A stretch of DNA of 19,701 nt, taken from contig JARRPZ010000035.1 of NCBI GenBank assembly GCA_037382365.1, forward strand, positions 1-19,701, written 5' to 3'. A program made the translations under genes and the position numbers. The notes below the pieces were generated by a model that was given only the letters and a program-made list of their open reading frames with translations, did no database searches and was not told where the DNA came from. This DNA comes from Lentisalinibacter sp037382365 (GTDB lineage: Bacteria; Pseudomonadota; Gammaproteobacteria; Steroidobacterales; Woeseiaceae). The stretch's first letter is position 1. Each line of letters starts with the position of its first letter. Below, piece by piece: positions 13,707-19,701 of the stretch.

Positions 13707-14617
13707 CGGGCGGCGGCGAACCAGGATCCGAACCAGCCCAGGAAGGCGCCGATGCCCAGCACGGTCAGGCTTTCGCGCCAGTCGAGTCCGCTCAGGCCGA
13801 ATCCGCTGCCGTAGAGACTCGCCAGCCGGGCGACGGCGTCGGCGGTCAGCCACAGGGAGACGGCGATCAGCGCGAGCGCGACCAGCCCGCCGCCGATGCC
13901 GTACCAGAGGCCCGCGTAGAGGAAGGGCCGCCTGATGAATCCCGCGCTCGCCCCGATCAGTTTGGTCACGACGATCTCGTCGCGGCGGTTCTGGATGTCC
14001 AGGCGTATCGTATTGCCGATCACGATGATCACCGCTGCGCCGAGCAGCACCGCCGTGATCAGTATCACCCGCCGCAGCAGATCCAGAGCGGCATTGAAGC
14101 GTTGCACCCAGGCGGTATCGAGCTGTACGAGATCCGTCTCGGGGAGATTCGTGAGCTCCTCCCTCAGCAGGCCGATCAGCGCGTCGTTGCCGGCCACCGC
14201 CGGTCTCACGACGAGGGTGTTGGGCAGCGGATTCTCGTCGAGGGCGTCCAGCGCATCACCGAAACCCGAGTCCCGTTTGAACTCCGTGAGCGCCTCATCG
14301 GCGCTGATGAATACGACTTGCTCCACGTCCGCCCGGCTCTCGATGATCCCGGCGAGGGTACGGGCCTCGTCCTCGCCGACACCCTGGTTCAGATAGACGG
14401 AGAAATCGACGGCGCTCTCCCAACCGCCGCTGAGTTGAGCCGCATTCTTCACCGCGAGATGCAGTCCCGCCGGGAGTGCCAGCGTGATGGCGATGACGAG
14501 CATCGTGAGGGCCGTGGACAGCGGCTGGGAGGCCAGCCGCGACAGCGAGGACTTCGCGGTCTCGACGTGGCGCAACAGCCATGCGCCGATACCTCCGGAG
14601 CGTGGACGGTCAGTCAC
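13679..14617 (-). CDS. ftsX: Cell division protein FtsX
   Basis: Inner-membrane partner of FtsE in the divisome. In E. coli the FtsEX complex activates the septal amidase pathway through EnvC. The protein has 312 residues with the standard layout: a cytoplasmic N-terminus, TM1 about 34-56, a periplasmic domain about 60-180 (DFSVYLNQGVGEDEAR, ISADEALTEFKRDSGFGDAL, ENPLPNTLVVRP), then TM2 (184-204), TM3 (233-257) and TM4 (284-304). The FtsX/MacB-like permease stretch RLDIQNRRDEIVVTKLIGASAGFIRRPF lies between TM2 and TM3. It starts with a GTG at 14617 that overlaps the ftsE stop by 8 bp, so the two are co-translated. Its 3' end overlaps the convergent tetR by 28 bp. Confidence 0.95.
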   Translation of the reverse strand: MTDRPRSGGIGAWLLRHVETAKSSLSRLASQPLSTALTMLVIAITLALPAGLHLAVKNAAQLSGGWESAVDFSVYLNQGVGEDEARTLAGIIESRADVEQVVFISADEALTEFKRDSGFGDALDALDENPLPNTLVVRPAVAGNDALIGLLREELTNLPETDLVQLDTAWVQRFNAALDLLRRVILITAVLLGAAVIIVIGNTIRLDIQNRRDEIVVTKLIGASAGFIRRPFLYAGLWYGIGGGLVALALIAVSLWLTADAVARLASLYGSGFGLSGLDWRESLTVLGIGAFLGWFGSWFAAARHMRRIEPR

Positions 14618-15314
14618 CCCGGGGCGCCTCCCTCGCCCAGGCCGGCGCGCCCCTGCCGGTCTCGCCGGCCAGCATGCCGTTTTCCAGAACGATCCTGCGG
14701 TGACCCATGCCGGCGATGAGGTGCAGATCGTGGGAGGCGATCATCAACGTAACGCCCACGTCGTTGAAACGCTCGAAGAGCCGCATGATCTCGAGGGACA
14801 GTTCCGGGTCCAGGTTGCCCGTCGGCTCGTCGGCGATCAGCAGCTTCGGTCTGCCGACGATCGCACGCGCGATTCCCACCCGCTGCTGCTCGCCGCTCGA
14901 CAGCGTCTCGGGCATCTGCTTCTCACGCCGGAGCAGTCCGACCTGATCGAGAGCGGCCCGCGCGCGCCGGCCGATCTCACGCGTTCCCGTCCCCGTGATC
15001 ACCAGGGGCAGTGCCACGTTCTCGAAGACGTTCCGGTCGAACAGCAGCTTGTGATCCTGGAACACCATGCCGATGTCGCGCCGGTAGCGCGGGATGCGGC
15101 GGCGGCTGACCCGGGACAGATCCTCGTTGTTCACGACCAGGCGGCCACGGGTGGGCCGTTCTATCAGGGCGAGGAGCTTCAGCAGTGTGCTCTTCCCGGC
15201 ACCGGAATGGCCGGTCACGAAGACCATCTCCCCCATATCCACGTCCAGGGTGAGGCGCTGCAGCGCGTCGTGACCGCCCGGGTAGCGCTTCGTGACGTTG
15301 TCGAGGTGGATCAC
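14610..15314 (-). CDS. ftsE: Cell division ATP-binding protein FtsE
   Basis: ABC-type ATPase of 234 residues that works with FtsX at the septum. Walker A is GHSGAGKST (35-43), the Q-loop is MVFQDHKLL (83-91), Walker B is LLIADEPTGNLD (158-169) and the switch histidine is in IASHD. The signature motif reads LSSGEQQRV (138-146), with S in place of the usual first G. FtsE-typical phrases are IHLDNVTKRYPGG and DRNVFENVALPL. It begins at a GTG at 15314 within the four-base overlap GTGA shared with the ftsY stop codon, and its end overlaps ftsX. The last 20 or so residues (ETGRGAPAWAREAPRGD) are a lineage-specific tail. The frame stays open far upstream, but that part is the reverse frame of ftsY and rsmD. 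Confidence 0.95.
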   Translation of the reverse strand: MIHLDNVTKRYPGGHDALQRLTLDVDMGEMVFVTGHSGAGKSTLLKLLALIERPTRGRLVVNNEDLSRVSRRRIPRYRRDIGMVFQDHKLLFDRNVFENVALPLVITGTGTREIGRRARAALDQVGLLRREKQMPETLSSGEQQRVGIARAIVGRPKLLIADEPTGNLDPELSLEIMRLFERFNDVGVTLMIASHDLHLIAGMGHRRIVLENGMLAGETGRGAPAWAREAPRGD

Positions 15315-16279
15315 GCCGCGTTCCCGTCGCGCCTCCCGATGTCGAGCAGCGCGTCCACGAATTGCTCCGCGTCGAACGGCTGCAGATCGTCCGCACTCTC
15401 GCCGACACCGATGTAGCGGATCGGGATACCCAGCCGGTTCGCGATGGCGAGAACGACGCCGCCCTTGGCGCTGCCGTCGAGTTTCGTCACCGTGATGCCC
15501 GTTACCTTGACCGCGGCGTCGAATTTCTCGGCCTGGGACAGTGCATTCTGGCCGAGACCCGCGTCGAGCACGAGCATCACTTCGTGGGGCGCGGACTCGT
15601 CCTGGCGGCCGAGCACGCGGGCGATCTTGGCGAGTTCGTCCATCAGCCCGGTCTGGCTCTGCAGCCTGCCGGCGGTGTCCACGATGAGTACGTCCGTGCC
15701 ACGCGCCTTCGCGGCGGACCAGCCATCGTAGACGACCGCCGCCGGATCTGCGCCGGTCTGCTGGGCGATCACCGACACGCCGTTCCTCTCGCCCCAGGCC
15801 TGCAGCTGCTCGACGGCCGCGGCGCGGAAGGTATCGCCGGCCGCCAGCATCACGGACAGCCCCTGCTCGCGGAACCGTCTGGCGACCTTGCCGATCGTGG
15901 TGGTCTTCCCGGCACCATTCACGCCCACCATGAGTATCACCCAGGGGCGCGGGGAGTCGGGGATCTCGAGCGGCACCTCGACCGGTCCGAGGATCTCCAG
16001 CATGGACCCGCGGAGACCGCGCAGGAGCGCCTCCAGATCCTTGAGTTCCTTGCGGGCGAGCTTCCCGCGCAGGCTGTCTATGATCCGGGTGCTGGTCTCC
16101 ACGCCGACGTCGGCCATGACCAGGCGAGTCTCCAGTTCCTCGAGCGCCTCCTCGTCTATCTTGCCGCCGGGGAAGAGATTTGCGAGGTCGTAGGTCAGCC
16201 AGGAGTCGCCCCGATTCAGCCGCGCACGCAGCCGGCCGAAGAAGCCCTTGCGATCGCCCTTGTCTGCAGAGTCGTTCAT
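15311..16279 (-). CDS. ftsY: Signal recognition particle receptor FtsY
   Basis: SRP-family GTPase of 322 residues that docks ribosome-SRP complexes at the inner membrane. GTPase motifs in order: G1 GVNGAGKTTT (119-128), DTFRAAAVEQLQAW (149-162), G3 DTAGR (201-205), TKLDGSAKGG (265-274) and the C-terminal GVGESADDLQPFDAEQFV. The N domain (about 25-105) is present, but the long acidic A domain of E. coli FtsY (497 residues) is nearly absent. Membrane contact may rely on the short basic N-terminus (KGDRKGFFGRLRARL). The closing segment reads DAGLGQNAL, where DAxTGQNA is more usual. The ATG at 16279 is preferred; a GTG five codons earlier (16294) lacks a ribosome binding site. First gene of the overlapping ftsY-ftsE-ftsX operon, divergent from rsmD. 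Confidence 0.95.
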   Translation of the reverse strand: MNDSADKGDRKGFFGRLRARLNRGDSWLTYDLANLFPGGKIDEEALEELETRLVMADVGVETSTRIIDSLRGKLARKELKDLEALLRGLRGSMLEILGPVEVPLEIPDSPRPWVILMVGVNGAGKTTTIGKVARRFREQGLSVMLAAGDTFRAAAVEQLQAWGERNGVSVIAQQTGADPAAVVYDGWSAAKARGTDVLIVDTAGRLQSQTGLMDELAKIARVLGRQDESAPHEVMLVLDAGLGQNALSQAEKFDAAVKVTGITVTKLDGSAKGGVVLAIANRLGIPIRYIGVGESADDLQPFDAEQFVDALLDIGRRDGNAA

Positions 16280-16376
16280 GTGCCTCGTTGCCACCGGCGG
16301 GACCGCGGTATGCTGTTCCGCATCCCATTTCTGGAGCGCGCCATCTTAGCAGCAGACACCCTCCTCCGGATGCCCC

Positions 16377-16982
16377 GTGGCGAGGCGAAGAGCCGCTAGC
16401 CGGCCACCGGGCAGCGTCCGCATCATCGGTGGACGCTGGCGGGGTCGGCGCGTCTCCGTCCCCGACGTGCGGGCACTCAGGCCGACGGCCGACCGTATCC
16501 GGGAGACCCTTTTCAACTGGCTGACGGGGCGTGTCGCGGGAAGCCGGATCGCGGACCTGTTCGCCGGCACCGGCATCCTCGGGCTGGAGGCACTGTCCCG
16601 GGGCGCTGCCCGGGCCGTCTTCGTGGAGCGGGACCGGCGTCTGGCCGACGGCATCGAGGACCACCTCCGGGAATACGGCTGCGGCGATGCCCGGGTGATC
16701 TCGGAAGATGCCTACGACTGGCTCGCGAGGGGCGTGCCGGAGCCTTTCGACATCGTATTTCTGGATCCTCCCTACAGTCACGGACGAGTGGCCGAATTGT
16801 GTACACTGCTTGCCGATCGCGGCTGGCTCGCGAGTGATGCCCTGGTCTACCTCGAGTACGACCGTCGGACGCCACCGGAGATGCCGCCGTCGTTTTTCGC
16901 GTGGCGGGAGAAGACAGCGGGCAACGTAAGGTTCCTGTTGCTCGAACGGGGGGATCAGGCCGTGAACGGGGAAGAAGAGTGA
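16377..16982 (+). CDS. rsmD: 16S rRNA (guanine(966)-N2)-methyltransferase RsmD
   Basis: SAM-dependent methyltransferase of 201 residues that modifies G966 of 16S rRNA on the assembled 30S subunit. The N-terminal VRIIGGRWRGRRVSVPD and RPTADRIRETLFNWL are diagnostic of RsmD. The SAM-binding loop is ADLFAGTGILGLEALSRGA (59-77), and the catalytic motif for N2-guanine methylation is DPPY at 130-133. The start is a GTG at 16377 without a clear Shine-Dalgarno, so the first 12 or so residues (MARRRAASRPPG) are less certain. It is divergent from ftsY, the usual rsmD-ftsY neighbourhood of gammaproteobacteria. Its stop codon overlaps the coaD start in GTGA, so the two are probably cotranscribed. Confidence 0.93.
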   Translation: MARRRAASRPPGSVRIIGGRWRGRRVSVPDVRALRPTADRIRETLFNWLTGRVAGSRIADLFAGTGILGLEALSRGAARAVFVERDRRLADGIEDHLREYGCGDARVISEDAYDWLARGVPEPFDIVFLDPPYSHGRVAELCTLLADRGWLASDALVYLEYDRRTPPEMPPSFFAWREKTAGNVRFLLLERGDQAVNGEEE

Positions 16983-17482
16983 GCATCGCCGCCATGTATC
17001 CGGGTACGTTCGATCCGATCACCCGCGGTCACGAGGATCTGGTGCGGCGGGCCGCGCGGATTTTCGACCGGATCGTGGTGGCGATCGCCGCCAATCCGGG
17101 CAAGAAACCGATGTTCAACCTGCAGGAGCGCGTGGCGCTGGCCGAGGCGGTGCTGGCGGACATCCCGGGGGTCGAGGTCATGGGTTACGAGGGCCTGACG
17201 ATCGAATTCGCCCGCCGTAACGATCTGGGCGCCATCATCCGCGGCCTGCGGGCCGTGTCGGATTTCGAGTACGAATTCCAGCTCGCGAACATGAACCGCC
17301 ACCTCACCGACGAGGTGGAGACCGTCTTCCTGACGCCCACGGAGCGCTACACGTACATCTCTTCCAGCCTGGTACGCGAAATCGCCATGCTGGGCGGCGA
17401 CGTGGGCGAATTCGTGTCGCCGATCGTCGAAAAGGAACTCATCGACAGGCGACCGTCCGGCGAGGAGGGCGAAACCCCCTAA
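16979..17482 (+). CDS. coaD: Phosphopantetheine adenylyltransferase CoaD
   Basis: Cytoplasmic enzyme of 167 residues that joins ATP and 4'-phosphopantetheine to give dephospho-CoA, the penultimate step of coenzyme A synthesis. The nucleotidyltransferase motif PGTFDPITRGHED contains the T/HxGH signature (T15-H18). K43 near the substrate site, IIRGLRAVSDFEYEFQ (86-101) and the nucleotide-binding ISSSLVRE (127-134) are all present. The length is normal for the family. The GTG at 16979 is chosen because it gives the standard N-terminus (SIAAMYPGTFDP), overlaps the rsmD stop and has GGGGAAGAA just before it. Its stop overlaps that of the convergent mutM by 4 bp. Confidence 0.96.
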   Translation: MSIAAMYPGTFDPITRGHEDLVRRAARIFDRIVVAIAANPGKKPMFNLQERVALAEAVLADIPGVEVMGYEGLTIEFARRNDLGAIIRGLRAVSDFEYEFQLANMNRHLTDEVETVFLTPTERYTYISSSLVREIAMLGGDVGEFVSPIVEKELIDRRPSGEEGETP

Positions 17483-18291
17483 CGCTGGCAGCGCGGGCAG
17501 TAAAAGGCAGAGCGCTGACCGATCGTGCGCCGCGTTATCGGCCGGCCGCAGCCCGGGCAGGGCTCGCCCCCGCGGCCGTAGACGGCGAGTCGGAGCTGGA
17601 AATAGCCGGGCTGCCCGTCGCCGCCATAGAAGTCACGGAGCGTGGTGCCGCCCGCCTCGATCGCCTCGGCGAGCACGGCCTTCACGCTGTCGCAGAGGCG
17701 GTTCAGCCGCTCGAGGGAGATCCGCCCGGCCGGCCGCAGAGGATGGATACCCGCCCGGTACAGCGCCTCGCTCGCGTAGATGTTGCCGACGCCGACGACG
17801 ACGCGGGCATCCATCAGTGCGATCTTGATCGCCGCGCGCCGCCCCTGCAGCCGCTCTTTGAGCCAGGCTCCGTCGAAACCCGGATCCAGCGGCTCGGGGC
17901 CGAGATGCGCCAGCAGCGGGTGCCGCTCGTGCCGGTCGATCCAGTGCAGCGAGCCGAAGCGACGCGGATCGTTGAAGCGTAGCCGGTGGCCGCCCTCGAG
18001 CACGAGATCCACGTGATCGTGGGCACGCAGCGGTGTGTGCGGCGGGACGATACGCAGGCTCCCCGACATGCCCAGATGCCACATCAGGCTGCCGCGCTGC
18101 ATGCGGATCAGCAGATATTTCGCCCGGCGTCCGATGCTCGCGATGCGCTGGCCCGCCACGATGCTGGCGATCCCCGGGTCGACCCGCCAGCGCAGGCGAG
18201 GCTCGCGGACGAGGAGCTCGGTGACATGACGGCCGACGAGGTACGGTTCGATGCCGCGCCGCGTAGTCTCGACTTCGGGTAGCTCGGGCAT
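17479..18291 (-). CDS. mutM: Formamidopyrimidine-DNA glycosylase MutM (Fpg)
   Basis: Base-excision repair enzyme of 270 residues that removes 8-oxoguanine and formamidopyrimidines and nicks the strand by beta/delta elimination. After loss of the initiator Met the protein begins PELPEVETTRRG, with the catalytic proline (nucleophile) and glutamate. The conserved lysine is K58. LMWHLGMSGSL (69-79) and VVVGVGNIYASEAL (164-177) belong to the helix-two-turn-helix region. The C-terminal zinc finger has C245, C248, C265 and C268, with the damage-contacting R260. The ATG at 18291 gives the family-standard N-terminus; an in-frame start at 18411 would add 40 unrelated residues. The ribosome binding site is weak. 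The coaD-mutM adjacency is common in gammaproteobacteria. Confidence 0.96.
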   Translation of the reverse strand: MPELPEVETTRRGIEPYLVGRHVTELLVREPRLRWRVDPGIASIVAGQRIASIGRRAKYLLIRMQRGSLMWHLGMSGSLRIVPPHTPLRAHDHVDLVLEGGHRLRFNDPRRFGSLHWIDRHERHPLLAHLGPEPLDPGFDGAWLKERLQGRRAAIKIALMDARVVVGVGNIYASEALYRAGIHPLRPAGRISLERLNRLCDSVKAVLAEAIEAGGTTLRDFYGGDGQPGYFQLRLAVYGRGGEPCPGCGRPITRRTIGQRSAFYCPRCQR

Positions 18292-18429
18292 GGTACGTGA
18301 GATCTCGAGGCGCCCGGAAGGCGGGCAGTCGCGTCCCGCCATGATATTGAAACCCGGCGGGCGGACACCATATCTGCGTTTTGGCGTCCCGGACGCCCTC
18401 GTCGCGGTCATCGTTGTGTGAACCGTCCC

Positions 18430-18458
18430 TTTCTCCCCGATCCCGCCTCCGTTATAGT
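18430..18458 (+). promoter_or_regulatory. Probable promoter of the acyl-CoA desaturase gene
   Basis: TATAGT at 18453-18458 is a good -10 element, 37 bp before the start codon. The hexamer 17 bp upstream (TTTCTC, 18430-18435) is a poor -35. No operator palindrome that would suggest a DesT- or FabR-like regulator is evident in the 204-bp gap to mutM. Confidence 0.45.
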
Positions 18459-18495
18459 GGGCGGTCGTTCGGCCTCCCGACAGGAATTCCTACGA

Positions 18496-19683
18496 ATGGA
18501 CCAACTGCTAAATTACGCCTACGGCGTGCTGGATCTCTCGTTCTGGGGCTACGTCATCGCGAGCTTCGTGATGGTCCAGATCACGATGATGGCGGTCACG
18601 CTCTACCTGCATCGCGACCAGGCGCACCGGTCTCTCGACCTGCATCCCGCCCTGCGCCACTTCTTCCGATTCTGGATCTGGATGACCTCCGGCATGCTCA
18701 CGCGGGAATGGGTGGCCGTGCATCGCAAGCATCACGCGTTCTGCGAGACCGAGGACGATCCGCACAGCCCCCAGGTGTACGGTCTCAGGAAAGTCCTGCT
18801 GGAAGGGGCGGAGCTGTACCGGGACGAGACCGAAAATCCGCAGACGCTGGAGAAATACGGACGCGGCTGCCCGGACGACTGGCTCGAGCGCAATGTCTAC
18901 ACGCGTTTCTCCTACGGGGGCATCGCGCTGCTGGTCGTGCTCGATCTGCTGCTGTTCGGCGTACCCGGCATCATCCTGATCGCGGTGTCGCTGGTGTCCA
19001 TGCCCCTATTCGCCGCGGGTGTCATCAACGGCATCGGCCATCACACCGGTTACCGGAACTTCGAGTGCGACGACGCCGCCACGAACATCGTGCCCTGGGG
19101 CGTGCTGCTCGGTGGCGAGGAGCTGCACAACAACCACCACGCCTTCCCGACGTCGGCGAAATTCTCCGTGCGCCCCTGGGAGTTCGACATCGGCTGGATG
19201 TACATCACGGTACTCCGCAAGCTCGGACTCGCACGGGTCAAGAAGGTGGCCCCGAAGCCCGTGGTCAGGGAGTCCGCCGGCACGGTGGACATCGATACGC
19301 TGCGCGCCGTGATCGTGAATCGCATGCACGTCCTGCGCGATTACACGAAGAACGTGACCCTGCCGGAATTCCGGCGGGAAAAACGGGAGGATCCGGTCTG
19401 GCGCCGGGCACGCCGTCTGGTGGTTCGCCAGCCCGCGCTGCTCGACGATTCCGCACGGGAACGCCTGCAGGCATTACTCGCCCGGAACCCGCGCCTCGCC
19501 ACGGTACATCATTTCCGTGAGCGGCTGCGGGAGCTCTGGAGTGGGGCCACCAACGTCAGCAACGAGAAGCTGGTGTCCCAGCTCGGGCAATGGTGCAACG
19601 AGGCCGAAGCCAGCGGTATCAAGGCGCTGCAGGAGTTCGCGCGCCGGCTGCGGGGTTACGAGGTAGCGTCCCAGCCCGTCTGA
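18496..19683 (+). CDS. Acyl-CoA delta-9 fatty acid desaturase (DesB/DesC-like) with an ISL3 transposase-like C-terminal region
   Basis: Membrane di-iron desaturase of 395 residues, predicted to insert a cis double bond at C9 of saturated acyl-CoAs and so adjust membrane fluidity aerobically. The three histidine boxes are present: HRDQAH (39-44), HRKHH (76-80) and HNNHH (211-215). The extra metal-binding GHHTGYRNFE lies at 182-190. Hydrophobic pairs at about 13-38 and 142-178 give the usual four-span core. The core ends near 250. The remaining 145 residues are soluble and charged, and from about 300 on (ARERLQALLARNPRLATVHH, RLRELWSG, WCNEAEASGIKALQEFARRL) they resemble the helical part of ISL3-family transposases. 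The total length is like that of the Pseudomonas DesB acyl-CoA desaturase. AGGAA lies 9 nt before the ATG. An in-frame start at 18418 would overlap the promoter and is rejected. Confidence 0.88.
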   Translation: MDQLLNYAYGVLDLSFWGYVIASFVMVQITMMAVTLYLHRDQAHRSLDLHPALRHFFRFWIWMTSGMLTREWVAVHRKHHAFCETEDDPHSPQVYGLRKVLLEGAELYRDETENPQTLEKYGRGCPDDWLERNVYTRFSYGGIALLVVLDLLLFGVPGIILIAVSLVSMPLFAAGVINGIGHHTGYRNFECDDAATNIVPWGVLLGGEELHNNHHAFPTSAKFSVRPWEFDIGWMYITVLRKLGLARVKKVAPKPVVRESAGTVDIDTLRAVIVNRMHVLRDYTKNVTLPEFRREKREDPVWRRARRLVVRQPALLDDSARERLQALLARNPRLATVHHFRERLRELWSGATNVSNEKLVSQLGQWCNEAEASGIKALQEFARRLRGYEVASQPV

Positions 19684-19701
19684 CGCCGGAGTCCCATGCA
19701 A

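Noticed and set aside
14610..16781. A single 723-codon leftward frame that could be read as an FtsE with a 490-residue N-terminal extension
   Set aside because: The upstream part lies antisense to rsmD and out of frame with ftsY, has arginine/glycine-rich shadow composition, and FtsE has a normal family start at 15314 coupled to the ftsY stop.

Overview
The window is 19.7 kb of GC-rich, densely packed chromosome from a Gram-negative bacterium, most likely a gammaproteobacterium. Three things point there: the rsmD / ftsY-ftsE-ftsX / rpoH neighbourhood, the coaD-mutM pair, and a marine-type proteobacterial sortase cluster. I cannot name the genus; a halophilic or marine Chromatiales-like lineage is a guess. 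I see no rRNA, tRNA, CRISPR array, insertion sequence or phage gene. No gap between genes exceeds about 240 bp.

Region 1 (1-978) is the 3' part of gltD, cut by the window edge. Region 2 (957-6480) is a complete proteobacterial dedicated sortase system. A histidine kinase (PdsS) and response regulator (PdsR) are transcribed leftward. Transcribed rightward, divergent from them, are a VIT + von Willebrand A protein with a C-terminal sorting signal (WPATG) and its sortase, which overlaps it by 11 bp. The inferred logic is that PdsS/PdsR sense an envelope signal and switch on one surface protein plus the enzyme that processes it. Sortases are rare in Gram-negatives and what this system anchors to is unknown.

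Region 3 (6422-11929) is a mixed metabolic and transport block: a Nudix hydrolase, two different MATE exporters tail to tail, a glutaryl-CoA dehydrogenase (gcdH), an Mpo1-like/DUF962 membrane protein and a DUF3465 protein. I see no single pathway uniting them.

Region 4 (11936-17482) is the housekeeping cluster. rpoH (sigma-32) carries an intrinsic terminator and, upstream, a perfect CIRCE operator (HrcA site) at 12889-12915. A tetR gene lies between rpoH and ftsX in the opposite direction, with a perfect 16-bp palindrome at 13015-13030 overlapping a distal rpoH promoter. Then come ftsX, ftsE and ftsY (leftward, all overlapping) and, divergently, rsmD-coaD. Here the heat-shock sigma factor seems to be under HrcA and perhaps a local TetR repressor.

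Region 5 (17479-19683) holds mutM (leftward) and an acyl-CoA delta-9 desaturase (rightward). The desaturase C-terminus looks like the helical part of an ISL3-family transposase.

Convergent neighbours overlap or nearly abut in almost every case (22, 59, 28 and 4 bp overlaps, and one 3-bp gap). The only clear intrinsic terminator is the one behind rpoH.
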